A stretch of DNA of 64,000 bases from Leifsonia shinshuensis (GCF_013410375.1 NZ_JACCFL010000001.1:1426001-1490000), one strand, 5' to 3'. Counted from the stretch's first letter, positions 24,746-34,183 are shown. Notes: generated by a model from the letters alone, not told the origin. Program-made: numbers and translations.

Positions 24746-26006
24746 GTCCCCGTTCCTGGAGCAGCCGGATCCGCCCAGGCTGTGGCGACGCGACTTCACC
24801 GTTCTGTGGTGGAGCGAGGCGCTGTCCCTGTTCGGGAGCCAGCTCACGCTGTTCGCGATACCGATCGTCGCACTGGAGATGCTCGACGCGTCGGCCTCCG
24901 AAGTCGCGCTCATCAGCACGGCCGCGGGGATCGGTACGACCGCGATGCTCGTGTTCTTCGCGCCGTTCACGGATCGGGCTCGCAGGACCCGGTTGATGTC
25001 GCTGATGTCCGCCCTTCGCGCGCTCTGCCTCGGGCTTCTCGTGGTCCTGACGCTGGGCGGAGGTCTGTCGCTTCCTGCACTGGTCGTGGTCGCCTTCCTC
25101 GTCGCCGGGTTCACCGCGCTCTACGACAGCGCGCTCTCCGCCCTGGTCCCCACGATCACGCACCGGGACAACCTCTCCGCGGCGAACACCTGGATCTCCG
25201 GCATCCGGTCCGCCGGGGACATCGGCGCGGGCGCGGCCGCCGGACTGTTGCTTCAACTTCTCTCGCCGGTCGCGCTGTTCGCAGCGGACGCCCTGACCTA
25301 CGTGGTCTCCGCGTTCGGTGTCGGTGGGCTCGCCGAGCCGCGACAGGGGCGCCCTGCGCGGTTGAGCGTTCGTTCGTTCTCTCAAGAGCTCGCGAGCGGG
25401 TTGGTCCTCCTCGTGCGGGACCGAACACTCTGGCCGATCACCCTGTCGATTGCGCACTTCAACCTGTTCACGACCGCGATCCAGGCGATCTACGTGACGC
25501 ACGCGCTCCGGAGCGGTGCGATGTCCCCATCCGAGATCGGGCTCGGCGGCGTCATCGGGCTGCTGTCGATGAGCGTCGCCCCCGTCCTCTGGGATCGGTT
25601 CCGGCCTGTCGCGTTGCTGGCCGCGACATTCGCGTTGCCAGCGCTCTCCGGCATTGGAATGCTCCTGCTGAGCTCCGACGCCGGGCTGTGGAACGTCGCC
25701 GCGCTCGGAGCGTCGCTCGGCTTCTGGGCCGCCTGTGTCATGGTCAACCTCACCGGCACCGAGACGTTGAAGCAGCTCCTGGTCCCCAACGATGTCCTCG
25801 GCCGGATCTCCGCCGCGAGCCGGCTCGTGACCTGGGGGATCGACCCGATCGGCGCGGCGGTGGCGGCAGTCTTGACGCTCTTCCTGCCGACGGGGGCAGT
25901 GCTCATCGTCGCGGCGGTCGGCGTCGCGACGTCGTCCGTGTGGATCCTTGCATCCCGTCGCGTCCGCGGTTTGCCGAACCTCCCCGCGATCGCCTCGACA
26001 CCTTAA
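24735..26006 (+). CDS. MFS transporter, probable product exporter
   Basis: 423 residues with about twelve hydrophobic segments in the EntS/MFS_3 style (DFTVLWWSEALSLFGSQLTLFAIPIVAL, LISTAAGIGTTAMLVFFAPFTDRARRTRLM with the MFS motif A loop). GTG 24735 overlaps the oxygenase by 11 bp. Last gene of the cluster, it is the likely efflux and self-protection protein. Its stop codon shares TTAA with the stop of the convergent nagA2. Confidence 0.88.
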   Translation: MTRESPFLEQPDPPRLWRRDFTVLWWSEALSLFGSQLTLFAIPIVALEMLDASASEVALISTAAGIGTTAMLVFFAPFTDRARRTRLMSLMSALRALCLGLLVVLTLGGGLSLPALVVVAFLVAGFTALYDSALSALVPTITHRDNLSAANTWISGIRSAGDIGAGAAAGLLLQLLSPVALFAADALTYVVSAFGVGGLAEPRQGRPARLSVRSFSQELASGLVLLVRDRTLWPITLSIAHFNLFTTAIQAIYVTHALRSGAMSPSEIGLGGVIGLLSMSVAPVLWDRFRPVALLAATFALPALSGIGMLLLSSDAGLWNVAALGASLGFWAACVMVNLTGTETLKQLLVPNDVLGRISAASRLVTWGIDPIGAAVAAVLTLFLPTGAVLIVAAVGVATSSVWILASRRVRGLPNLPAIASTP

Positions 26007-27163
26007 CGCGGAACCGGCGCCCCCGCCGCCCACACCCGCAGCACCCGGAAGTCGTCGTCCAGCAGCACCGCGTCCGCCGCGTACCCCGGCGCGAGCCGGC
26101 CGAGGTCGCCGGCGCGGCCGATGGCGGCGGCCGGCGTCTCGGTGAGGGCGCGGACCGCCTCCTCGACGGTCACGCCCACCTGCTGGACCGCGCGGCGCAG
26201 GGCGTCGTCCTGGGTGAGGGTGGAGCCGGCGATCGAGCCGCCGTCGGCCAGGCGGGCGACGCCGTCGCGGACCTCCACGCGGAGGGCGCCGAGCAGGTAG
26301 TCGCCGTCGGCCTCGCCTGCCGCCGCCATCGCGTCGGTGATCAGCGCGACCCGGCCCGGCGCGGACGCGAAGGCGATCCGGACCACCTCGGGGTGGACAT
26401 GGATGCCGTCGTTGATGACCTCCACCGTCACGCCCGCGGTGCGCGTCGCGGCCGCCACCGGGCCAGGGGCGCGGTGGTGGATGCCGTCCATGCCGTTGAA
26501 GGCATGCGTCAGGATCGTGGCGCCCGCATCGAACGCGGCGAGGGTCTGGTCGTAGTCGGCGGCGGTGTGGCCGACGGCGACGGCCACTCCGGCGGAGGCG
26601 AACGCGCGCACCGCGTCCAGGCCGCCCGGGAGCTCCGGCGCGAGCGTGATCTGGCGCAGGGTGCCGCCCGCGGCGTCCAGCAGCAGTTCGATGTCCGCGG
26701 GCGTCGCGGGGCGGAGGAGGGCCGGGTCGTGCGCGCCCTTGTGGCCGACGTCGAGGAACGGGCCCTCCAGGTGGGAGCCCAGGACGCGCGGATCCCGGGC
26801 CGCCAGCGCCGCGATCCCGCGCACGCGCTCGGCGACGTCAGGGACGGGCGCGGTCACCAGCGACACCACGAAGCGCGTCGTGCCGTGGCGCTGGTGCAGC
26901 GCCATGGCCGCGGCGATCGCGTCGTCGCCGTCGTCGAACGCCGCCCCGCCGCCGCCGTGGCCGTGCAGATCGATGAACCCGGGCGTGAGCCAGGCGCCGC
27001 CGGCGTCGGTGACGACCGTCTCCGGGTCGCCGGCGACCGCCGCGGCCCAGTCGCCTCCCGCGCCGGTCGCGGCGATGCGGTCGCCGGCGAACAGCACCCA
27101 GCCGTCACGGACGATACGGCCCTCGCTGACGAGGCGGGCGGAGTGGATAACGTGCGCGGACAT
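26003..27163 (-). CDS. N-acetylglucosamine/galactosamine-6-phosphate deacetylase (copy 2)
   Basis: 386 residues from ATG 27163: FIDLHGHGGGGAAFDDGDD, LGSHLEGPFLDVGHKGAHDP, VGHTAADYDQTL, THAFNGMDGIHHRAPGP and VALITDAMAAAGEADGD. Same family as the 18686-19837 gene, but its operon (kinase, SIS protein, PfkB, aldolase) points to GalNAc-6-P as substrate, i.e. an AgaA role. Metal ligands are intact. A TTG at 27172 is a possible earlier start. It is last gene of the minus-strand operon. Confidence 0.9.
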   Translation of the reverse strand: MSAHVIHSARLVSEGRIVRDGWVLFAGDRIAATGAGGDWAAAVAGDPETVVTDAGGAWLTPGFIDLHGHGGGGAAFDDGDDAIAAAMALHQRHGTTRFVVSLVTAPVPDVAERVRGIAALAARDPRVLGSHLEGPFLDVGHKGAHDPALLRPATPADIELLLDAAGGTLRQITLAPELPGGLDAVRAFASAGVAVAVGHTAADYDQTLAAFDAGATILTHAFNGMDGIHHRAPGPVAAATRTAGVTVEVINDGIHVHPEVVRIAFASAPGRVALITDAMAAAGEADGDYLLGALRVEVRDGVARLADGGSIAGSTLTQDDALRRAVQQVGVTVEEAVRALTETPAAAIGRAGDLGRLAPGYAADAVLLDDDFRVLRVWAAGAPVPR

Positions 27164-27187
27164 CCCCACCAACCTACGGGAAACCGA

Positions 27188-27973
27188 TCACGCGACGATG
27201 ACCTCGAAGCCGTGCTCGACGAACGCCGCGCGCTGCTCCGGCGTGATGCCGTCGTCCGTGATGAGGGTGGTCAGCACCTTCGGGCCGCCCAGCGTCGCGA
27301 ACGCCTTGCGGCCGATCTTGCTGGAGTCCGCGACGACGACGGCGCGGGTGGCGCGGCGGGCCATCAGCGAGTTGACGCTCGCCTCGCCCTCGTCGTGCAC
27401 GGTCGCGCCGACGACCGGGTCGATGCCGTTCACGCCGATGAACGCGATGTCCATGGTGATCTTCTCCAGCACGACGTCGCTGTAGGGGCCGACCAGCTCG
27501 TACGAGCGCGCGTGGACGACGCCTCCGGTCACGACGGTCTTGATCTGCGGCCGCATCACCAGCTGGGCGGCGATGTTGATGGCGTTCGTCACCACCGTCA
27601 GGTTCGGGTGCGGCGACGGCTCCATGAGGTCGGGACGAGAGCCCAGCACGGTCGCGACGGCCGTGCTCGTCGTCCCGCCGCACAGCCCGACGACAGCGCC
27701 GCGCGGGACGAGCGCGCTCGCCGCCTGGGCGATCCGCAGCTTCTCCGGCGCGTGCTGCTCCCGCTTGTAGCGGATCGGGAGGTCGTAGGCGACCGACTGG
27801 CCGACCGCCCCGCCCCTGGTGCGCGTCAGCAGCTGCTGGGAGGCCAGGGCGTCCAGGTCGCGCCGCGCCGTCGCCGCCGACACGTCGAGCTTCGCCACGA
27901 TGTCCTCGACATCGACCTGGCCCGACTCGGCCAGGAGGTCGAGGACGGCGTTGAGCCGTTCCGCTCTGTTCAT
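27188..27973 (-). CDS. DeoR-family regulator of the amino-sugar operon (AgaR-like)
   Basis: 261 residues: an N-terminal DeoR winged helix (RLNAVLDLLAESGQVDVEDIVAKLDVSAATARRDLDAL) with the conserved TRTRGGAV tail, then the DeoRC sensor domain (VGLCGGTTSTAVATVL, VVTNAINIAAQL, VVTGGVV, VVADSSKIGRKAF). Such proteins respond to phosphorylated sugars. It overlaps the aldolase gene by 4 bp, within the operon it probably controls. Confidence 0.92.
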   Translation of the reverse strand: MNRAERLNAVLDLLAESGQVDVEDIVAKLDVSAATARRDLDALASQQLLTRTRGGAVGQSVAYDLPIRYKREQHAPEKLRIAQAASALVPRGAVVGLCGGTTSTAVATVLGSRPDLMEPSPHPNLTVVTNAINIAAQLVMRPQIKTVVTGGVVHARSYELVGPYSDVVLEKITMDIAFIGVNGIDPVVGATVHDEGEASVNSLMARRATRAVVVADSSKIGRKAFATLGGPKVLTTLITDDGITPEQRAAFVEHGFEVIVA

Positions 27974-28842
27974 CGCTGTGCAGTCTCCGTTCCGCTCGCC
28001 GCGCCGGCGGTGACGTCGAACAGGGTCATCAGGCGCGCCGCCTCCGCAGCCACGGCCGCGCGCCCCTCCCGCACGTACCGCCGGGAGTCGACCACGTCGG
28101 GATTCGCGCGCAGGAACGAGCGGATCGCCTCGGTGAAGAACCGGTTGAGGTGGGTGGAGACGTTGACCTTGGTGATGCCGGAGCGGATCGCCGCCTCGAT
28201 CGTCTCATCCGCGACCCCGCTGGAGCCGTGCAGCACCAGTGGAACCGCTACGGCGTGTCGGAGTGCGGCGATGAGCTCCAGGTCGAGGAGGGCGGTGCGC
28301 TCGGTCATCGCGTGCGAGCTCCCGACCGCCACGGCCAGGGCGTCGACGCCGGTCTCCGTCGTGAACCGCCGGGCCTCGGCCGGGTCGGTGCGGGCCCCGG
28401 GGGCGTGCGCGCCGTCCTTGCCGCCGATCTCGCCGAGCTCGGCCTCCACCGAGACGTCGTTGGCGTGCGCGTACTCGACGGCGCGCACGGTCTCCGCGAC
28501 GTTGGCGTCGTAGGGGAGCGTCGACCCGTCGAACATGACGGACCCGAAGCCGAGGTCGATCGCCTGCCGGATCAGCGCCGCGTCCTCCGCGTGGTCGAGG
28601 TGCACGGCGACGTGAGCGGAGGAGTCGGCGGCGAGGGCGAGCGTGCCCCGCGCGATCGGGTCGAGGCCGCCGTGGTAGTCCACGCAGTTCTGCGAGATCT
28701 GCAGGACGACCGGCCGCCGCGTCTCCTCCGCGGCGGCCACGAGCGCCTCCGCCGTCTCCAGATGGATGACGTTGAACGCGGCGAGGCCCGTGCGCGCGGC
28801 CACCGCCGAGTGCAGGAGGTCGAGAGTGGGGACGAGGGGCAT
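27970..28842 (-). CDS. Class II aldolase, tagatose-1,6-bisphosphate type (KbaY/GatY-like)
   Basis: 290 residues of the zinc-dependent class II aldolase family. Zn ligands are in VHLDHAED, in the SSHAM block and in VPLVLHGSSGVADETI; MFDGSTLPYDANVAET and VEAELGEIGGKDG are also typical. It cleaves ketohexose-1,6-bisphosphate to DHAP and glyceraldehyde-3-P. Context with a SIS deaminase and PfkB kinase favours tagatose bisphosphate. It starts at ATG 28842. Confidence 0.88.
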   Translation of the reverse strand: MPLVPTLDLLHSAVAARTGLAAFNVIHLETAEALVAAAEETRRPVVLQISQNCVDYHGGLDPIARGTLALAADSSAHVAVHLDHAEDAALIRQAIDLGFGSVMFDGSTLPYDANVAETVRAVEYAHANDVSVEAELGEIGGKDGAHAPGARTDPAEARRFTTETGVDALAVAVGSSHAMTERTALLDLELIAALRHAVAVPLVLHGSSGVADETIEAAIRSGITKVNVSTHLNRFFTEAIRSFLRANPDVVDSRRYVREGRAAVAAEAARLMTLFDVTAGAASGTETAQR

Positions 28843-28861
28843 GCTGTCTCCGTGTGGCGGG

Positions 28862-29773
28862 TCAGGAGGTCGTCACGAGGCGCGCCTCGTAACCCTCGTA
28901 GGCGGGGTCGAGCTCGCCCGCGAGCGGGGCGACGACGGCGGCGGCGGACCAGGCGGTCGCCCTGCGCACGAGCGCGGCGGGATCGGCGACGCCCGCCGCG
29001 AGGGCGGTCGCGATGGCGGCGACGGCCGCGTCACCGGCTCCGGTCGCGTTCCCGGCGAGCGGCGCGGGGAGCCGAGCGGACCAGACGCCGTCGCCGGTCA
29101 CGGCGAGCATCCCGTCAGCGCCCAGGGAGACGAGCACGAGGCCGGCTCCGGCCGTCAGCAGGATCCGGGCGCCCGCGACCGGGTCGTCGGAGCCGACCGT
29201 CTCGGCCAGCTCGCGGCGGTTCGGTTTGAGCGCATCGGCGCCCGCCTCCGCGGCGGCCAGCAGCGGCAGCCCGCTCGCGTCGATCACGGAAGGGATGCCG
29301 CGTCGCCGCGCGAGCGCGACGAGCTCGGCGTAGAACGTCTCCGGCGCGCCGGGCGGGAGGCTGCCCGAGCCGACCACCGCGGTCGCCGGCACAGCGAGGC
29401 GCTCGGCGGCCTCCCGCAGCGCGGTCCACTCGGCGGGGGAGAGGCCGGCGCCTGTCTCGTTGAGGATGGTCGCGGTACCGGCGGTCTCGTCGACGATCGC
29501 GACGCTGCTGCGCGTCGGCGCGGCCACCGGGATCAGCTCGGACGGCAGCCCGCTCGCCTCCAGGTCGTCGGCGAGCCGGAGCCCGGACGGCCCTCCGGCC
29601 GTCGTCAGGACGAACGCCGCGCCGCCGGTCTGCGCGACCACCCGGGCGACGTTGAGGCCCTTGCCTCCGGCGCGCACGGCGGGGGCGGCGACGCGGTGCG
29701 TCTCGCCGGGCTCCAGCGCCGCGACCCGGTACGTGAGGTCGACCGCCGGGTTCGGGGTGACGGTGAGGATCAT
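28862..29773 (-). CDS. PfkB-family hexose-phosphate kinase (tagatose-6-P kinase / 1-phosphofructokinase-like)
   Basis: 303 residues starting ILTVTPNPAVDLTYRV as in FruK/LacC proteins, with GGKGLNVARVVAQTGG and the PfkB signature 2 APLAGNATGAGDAAVAAIA containing catalytic Asp. In this operon it would make tagatose-1,6-bisphosphate for the neighbouring aldolase. FruK activity cannot be excluded by sequence reading alone. It overlaps the ROK kinase gene by 4 bp. Confidence 0.88.
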   Translation of the reverse strand: MILTVTPNPAVDLTYRVAALEPGETHRVAAPAVRAGGKGLNVARVVAQTGGAAFVLTTAGGPSGLRLADDLEASGLPSELIPVAAPTRSSVAIVDETAGTATILNETGAGLSPAEWTALREAAERLAVPATAVVGSGSLPPGAPETFYAELVALARRRGIPSVIDASGLPLLAAAEAGADALKPNRRELAETVGSDDPVAGARILLTAGAGLVLVSLGADGMLAVTGDGVWSARLPAPLAGNATGAGDAAVAAIATALAAGVADPAALVRRATAWSAAAVVAPLAGELDPAYEGYEARLVTTS

Positions 29774-30762
29774 CGGACGGCCCTCGCCGGCTCCGCCGCC
29801 TGCGCCGCCGCGACCTCCCGCGCCCGCAGCGCCGCGCCGATCACGCCGGCGTCCTCGCCGATGCGTGCCGCGATGAGCGCCGGGCGGCGCTGGAAGGTGA
29901 GGATGCCGTCCAGCCGCTGGGCCAGCGGCACGAACAGCTCGTCGCCGGCCTGTGCGAGGCCGCCGCCGATCACGACCGCCTCAGGGGCGAGCAGGGCGAC
30001 GGTGTGGGAGAGGTCGAGGGCGAGCGCGTCCAGCGCGGAGTCCCAGATCCGCTGCGCGGCCGGGTCGCCGGTGCGGGCGCGGGCGAGGACCTCCTTCGCC
30101 CCGGCCACCGGCACGCCGCTGAGAGCGGTGTAGCGCCGGGCGATCGCGGCAGCCGACGCCACGGCTTCGAGGCAGCCGCGGCCGCCGCAGGCGCAGTCCG
30201 GGCCGTCCGCGACCCGGGAGTGGCCCATCTCCCCGGCCATACCGCCGCCGGTGAACAGGGTGCCGTCGATGAAGATCGCGCCGGCGATGCCGGTGCCGAT
30301 CGCCATCACGACGACATCGCGGAAGCCGGCGGCGGCGCCCAGCCGGTACTCCGCTTCTCCTGCCGCGCGCACGTCGTGGCTGAAGGCCACCGGGATCCCG
30401 AACGCCGCCGTCGCACGGTCGCGGAACGGGAAGTCGCGCCAGCCGAGGTTCTCCGAGAAGACGCCGACCCCGGTCTCCTCGTCCACGTGACCGGGGACGA
30501 CGAGGCCCGCGGCGGCGGGGACGACGCCGGGATGCGCGCGGCGGAACTCGGCGGCGATGTCGGCCGTCGCAGCGACGACGGCCTCGCCGGTGCGGTCGCC
30601 GGCCAGCGGCGTCGGCCGCCGGGTCAATTCGACGATCCGGCCGTCGGCGTCCACGAGCGCGGCCTTCAGGTCGGTGCCGCCGACGTCGAAGGCGAGCACC
30701 GCGTCGCCGGCGCCGAGCCCGTCGGCTGCGACACCGTGATCGGCGGGGGCGTGGGCGTTCAC
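29770..30762 (-). CDS. ROK-family sugar kinase (candidate AgaK)
   Basis: 330 residues, GTG start. LAFDVGGTDLKAALVDADGR is the phosphate-1 motif, then FSHDVRAAGEAEYRLG and MAGEMGHSRVADGPDCACGGRGCLEAVAS with the zinc Cys set. It is second in a six-gene operon and probably phosphorylates the sugar imported by the divergent ABC system, most likely GalNAc. It overlaps both neighbours by 4 bp. Confidence 0.87.
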   Translation of the reverse strand: MNAHAPADHGVAADGLGAGDAVLAFDVGGTDLKAALVDADGRIVELTRRPTPLAGDRTGEAVVAATADIAAEFRRAHPGVVPAAAGLVVPGHVDEETGVGVFSENLGWRDFPFRDRATAAFGIPVAFSHDVRAAGEAEYRLGAAAGFRDVVVMAIGTGIAGAIFIDGTLFTGGGMAGEMGHSRVADGPDCACGGRGCLEAVASAAAIARRYTALSGVPVAGAKEVLARARTGDPAAQRIWDSALDALALDLSHTVALLAPEAVVIGGGLAQAGDELFVPLAQRLDGILTFQRRPALIAARIGEDAGVIGAALRAREVAAAQAAEPARAVR

Positions 30763-31661
30763 GAGGTCAGGATGACAGATCGGGTCAGGTTGCGGGGACG
30801 ATCCGGGTCGAGGCCGGCCCGCCTGGCGCGCTCCAGTGCGACGCGCTGGGCGCGCACCAGGTCGGCGAGGCCGTCGATCGGCGCGTCCTCGTAGCGGGCG
30901 CCGGTCGCGGCGACGTCGCGGGAGAGGCCGTCGGGCGCGTCTCCCAGCATCCAGGTGACGCGGCCCGGCGCGGCGATCGCGATCGGGCCGTGCCGGTACT
31001 CCTTGGCGGGGTAGGACTCGGTCCAGGACTGCGACGCCTCGCGCATCTTGAGGGCGGCCTCGTGCGCCAGCCCGACGGTCCAGCCGGAGCCGAGGAAGCT
31101 GTACTGGTCGGCGGAGACCAGGGCGTCGTCGAGCTCGGCGTCGACCGCCTCCGCCGCCTGGTCGATGGCGGCGCCGAGGTCGTGGCCGAGGGAGGCCCGC
31201 ATCAGCGCCAGCGCGGTCGTTGCGAACCGGGTCTGCACGACGGAGGTCTCGTCGGCGAACGGCAGCAGCACCGCGTCGTCCGCCAGGTCCAGCAGCGGGG
31301 TGCCCGGAGCGCCGACCACCGCGATCGTGCGGGGCCGCCGTCCCGTCGGCAGGCCGTCGAGCAGCTCGATGACCTCGGTCGTCGTGCCGGAGCGGCTGAT
31401 CGCGACGATCGCGTCGTAGTCGCGGTCCACGACGGCCTCGGAGGCCGCGTAGGCGTCGGTCTCGCCGTGACCGGCGGACTCCCGCAGCACCGCGTAGGAC
31501 TGCGCCATGAACCAGGACGTGCCGCAGCCGACCACGGCGATCCGCTGGCCGGAGGCCGGCAGCAGAGACTGCTCGGCGCGCAGCGCGGCGGCGCGCGCCC
31601 AGGTCTCCGGCTGCGATCGCAGCTCGGCCTCCATGTGGGCTCCCGGTGGGGTGTGCGTCAC
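30759..31661 (-). CDS. SIS-domain aminosugar isomerase/deaminase (AgaS-like)
   Basis: 300 residues with two SIS domains: IAVVGCGTSWFMAQSYAVL, AIVAISRSGTTTEVIELLDGL in the first and YSFLGSGWTVGLAHEAALKMREASQSWTESYPAKEYRHGPIAIA in the second. This is the layout of the GlmS isomerase half and AgaS. With NagA2, PfkB and aldolase it would convert galactosamine-6-P to tagatose-6-P. It is somewhat short for AgaS (usually ~380). It is first gene of the minus-strand operon. Confidence 0.85.
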   Translation of the reverse strand: MTHTPPGAHMEAELRSQPETWARAAALRAEQSLLPASGQRIAVVGCGTSWFMAQSYAVLRESAGHGETDAYAASEAVVDRDYDAIVAISRSGTTTEVIELLDGLPTGRRPRTIAVVGAPGTPLLDLADDAVLLPFADETSVVQTRFATTALALMRASLGHDLGAAIDQAAEAVDAELDDALVSADQYSFLGSGWTVGLAHEAALKMREASQSWTESYPAKEYRHGPIAIAAPGRVTWMLGDAPDGLSRDVAATGARYEDAPIDGLADLVRAQRVALERARRAGLDPDRPRNLTRSVILTS

Positions 31662-31977
31662 TGCTCGCTCCTGTTCGATCGCGGTTCGGTCAGCACAATG
31701 ATCGCTTATGAGCGTTATGCGTGTCCAGTAATCATTTTCAATCGTTATCGCCCGAATCGGCCCCCGTCCGGCCGCTCTGTGTAAAACCCAGGTAACGATC
31801 TGCCCGGAGTTCCTTGACGCGACCCCTGGCTATGCGCAATTATTCGAGCATCAATTGAGTGCATGTGATTGGTTTCGCGCAGAATAGATCACGAAGCATC
31901 ATCCAGATACGCACCGTCGCGCACCTGCAGCACCTTCAGCGACGGTCCGGGATCCTTATCGAGAGTGAGGAAAGTCG
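31662..31977. promoter_or_regulatory. Divergent control region between the GalNAc operon and ABC importer 2
   Basis: 316 bp with markedly lower G+C than the coding DNA. It contains repeated CGTTAT-like words (cgcttat 31703-31709, gcgttat 31712-31718, tcgttat 31742-31748) next to attttcaatcgtta, reminiscent of the TTTC-rich repeats bound by DeoR/AgaR regulators. A plausible plus-strand promoter is ttgacg at 31814-31819 with aattat at 31838-31843. No gene is seen. The neighbouring DeoR protein is the likely ligand (inference). Confidence 0.45.
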
Positions 31978-33219
31978 ATGAAGAAGTCTCTGCGATGGGG
32001 GGCCGCTGTCGCCACGGCGACGGTCGCCACCCTGACGCTCGCATCGTGCGGCTTCAGCAACGGGTCGGGCGGCTCGGCGGGCGGAAGCACCCAGCTGAAC
32101 CTGATGGTCGCCAGCTATTCGGACAACACCAAGGCCGAGTGGCAGGGCATCATCAAGGACTTCGAGGCCGCCAACAAGGGCACCACCGTCAACCTCGACG
32201 TCGAGTCGTGGACCGACATCAACAACGTCATCAAGACGCGCATCCAGGCGGGCAAGCAGCCGGACATCCTGAACATCGACGCGTTCGCCGGCTTCGCGGC
32301 AGACAACCTGCTCTACCCGGCGAAGGACATCGTGTCCGCCAAGACGCTCGACGACTTCCAGCCGGCGTTCAACACGAACGCGAGCATCGACGGCACCCAG
32401 TGGGGGCTCCCGTTCATCGCCTCGGCCCGCGCCCTGTTCTACAACAAGGACGACTTCGCCAAGGCCGGGATCACCGACCCGCCCAAGACCTGGGCGGACT
32501 TCGAGGCCGACGCCGTCAAGCTCAAGGCCGCCGGGGTCACGCCGTACGGCATGCCGCTCGGCTCCGAGGAGGCCCAGGCGGAGACCGCGATCTGGTTCTA
32601 CGGCGCGGGCGGCGGCTACGGCGACGCGAAGAAGCTGACCATCGACAGCGCCGAGAACGTGACCGGCGCGACAGAGATGCAGAAGATCATCACGCAGGGC
32701 CTCACGGAGGCGAACCCCGGTTCGACCAACCGCACCCCGCTGATGAACGTCTTCATCCAGGGCCAGCTCGGCATGCAGATCGGCCTCCCGCCGATCGTCG
32801 GCCAGATCAAGGACAAGAACCCGTCGCTCAAGTACGGCATCGCGCCGATCCCGACCAAGGACGGCTCGCCCTTCACGCTGGGCGTGGCGGACCACCTGAT
32901 GGCGTTCAAGAACAAGACCGACAAGAAGGACGCGATCAAGAAGTTCCTCGACTACTTCTACACGCCGGCCGTCTACACCAAGTGGGTCGGTCAGGAGGGC
33001 TTCCTGCCCACCACCAAGTCCGGCGCCGACCAGATGGGCTCCGACGCGACCATCAAGCCGTTCCTCGACCTGCTGCCGAACGCCAAGTTCTACCCGTCGA
33101 CGAACCCGAACTGGTCGGCCGCCCAGGGCGCCATCCAGAGCCAGATCGGTCAGCTGGGTCAGGGCGCCAACCCGTCCGACCTGCTGAAGTCCATCCAGGC
33201 GAAGGCTTCGGGCCAGTAA
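31978..33219 (+). CDS. ABC sugar-binding lipoprotein (importer 2)
   Basis: 413 residues: basic n-region MKKSLRWG, hydrophobic core and lipobox TLASCGFS. The mature domain is a family 1 solute-binding protein (LNLMVASYSDNTKAEWQGIIKDFEAANKGTTV, LFYNKDDFAKAGITDPPKTWADFEADAVKLKAAG). GTGAGGAAAG precedes the ATG. It is first of three genes divergent from the GalNAc-type operon, so it probably delivers N-acetylgalactosamine or a glycan containing it. Confidence 0.92.
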   Translation: MKKSLRWGAAVATATVATLTLASCGFSNGSGGSAGGSTQLNLMVASYSDNTKAEWQGIIKDFEAANKGTTVNLDVESWTDINNVIKTRIQAGKQPDILNIDAFAGFAADNLLYPAKDIVSAKTLDDFQPAFNTNASIDGTQWGLPFIASARALFYNKDDFAKAGITDPPKTWADFEADAVKLKAAGVTPYGMPLGSEEAQAETAIWFYGAGGGYGDAKKLTIDSAENVTGATEMQKIITQGLTEANPGSTNRTPLMNVFIQGQLGMQIGLPPIVGQIKDKNPSLKYGIAPIPTKDGSPFTLGVADHLMAFKNKTDKKDAIKKFLDYFYTPAVYTKWVGQEGFLPTTKSGADQMGSDATIKPFLDLLPNAKFYPSTNPNWSAAQGAIQSQIGQLGQGANPSDLLKSIQAKASGQ

Positions 33220-33226
33220 CAGCGAC

Positions 33227-34183
33227 ATGAGCTCGACGATCGAAACGACCACGACGGGGGCGGCGACCGGCCGTCCCCGTCGCGGGGCGCCGCGCGCCGG
33301 GCACGGCAACACCACCTCGCTGTGGAACGCCGTGCCCTGGACGCTGCCGGCGCTCATCCTCATCTTCGGCATCGTGCTGTTCCCCGCCGGCTACATGATC
33401 TTCAACTCGACCCGGAGGATCTCGGTCGCCGGCGTCGACCACGGATCGGTCGGCCTGCAGAACTACATCACGGTCCTCTCCCGCCCGGAGACCCCGGGCA
33501 TCCTCCTCAACACCTTCATCTGGGTCGTCTCGGTGGTTGTCATCACCGTGGTGATCTCGCTGGCGCTCGCGCAGTTCCTGGACAAGAACTTCCCCGGCCG
33601 GCGCTGGGTGCGGATGGCCATCATCGTCCCCTGGGCGGCGAGCGTCGTGATGACCACCACGGTGTTCGTCTACGGGCTCGACCCGTTCTACGGCATCATC
33701 AACAAGTTCCTGGTGGACATCCACGTGCTCGCGCAGCCGTTCGGCTTCACCAAGGAGCCGCTGCCGGCGTTCCTCTCGTCCATCGGGATCGCGGTGTTCG
33801 TGTCGCTGCCGTTCACGACCTACACGATCCTGGCCGGACTCGCCGGCATCCCGGGCGACATGCTCGAGGCGGCGAAGGTCGACGGCGCGGGCGCGGTGCG
33901 CTCCTACTTCGGCGTGACGCTGCCGAACCTCCGTCCGGCGATCGCGCTGGCCAGCCTCATCAACATCATCAACGTGTTCAACTCGCTGCCGATCCTCAAG
34001 CTGATGACCGGATCGATCCCCGGCTACAAGGCCGACACGACGACCACCTACGTGTTCAAGCTGCTGCAGAACGAGCAGCGCATCGACCTGTCCAGCGCGC
34101 TCAGCGTGATCAACTTCCTGATCGTGCTCGTGGTCGTCGCGCTCTACCTGTGGATCGTGAAGCCGATGAAGGAGGTCTCGTGA
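33227..34183 (+). CDS. ABC sugar transporter permease, MalF type (importer 2)
   Basis: 318 residues with six spans (WTLPALILIFGIVLFPAGYMIF first) and EAA loop DMLEAAKVDGAGAVRSYFGVTLPNL. Only 7 bp separate it from the binding-protein gene, with no attenuating hairpin, unlike importer 1. It ends in a 4-bp GTGA overlap with the next permease. Confidence 0.92.
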   Translation: MSSTIETTTTGAATGRPRRGAPRAGHGNTTSLWNAVPWTLPALILIFGIVLFPAGYMIFNSTRRISVAGVDHGSVGLQNYITVLSRPETPGILLNTFIWVVSVVVITVVISLALAQFLDKNFPGRRWVRMAIIVPWAASVVMTTTVFVYGLDPFYGIINKFLVDIHVLAQPFGFTKEPLPAFLSSIGIAVFVSLPFTTYTILAGLAGIPGDMLEAAKVDGAGAVRSYFGVTLPNLRPAIALASLINIINVFNSLPILKLMTGSIPGYKADTTTTYVFKLLQNEQRIDLSSALSVINFLIVLVVVALYLWIVKPMKEVS

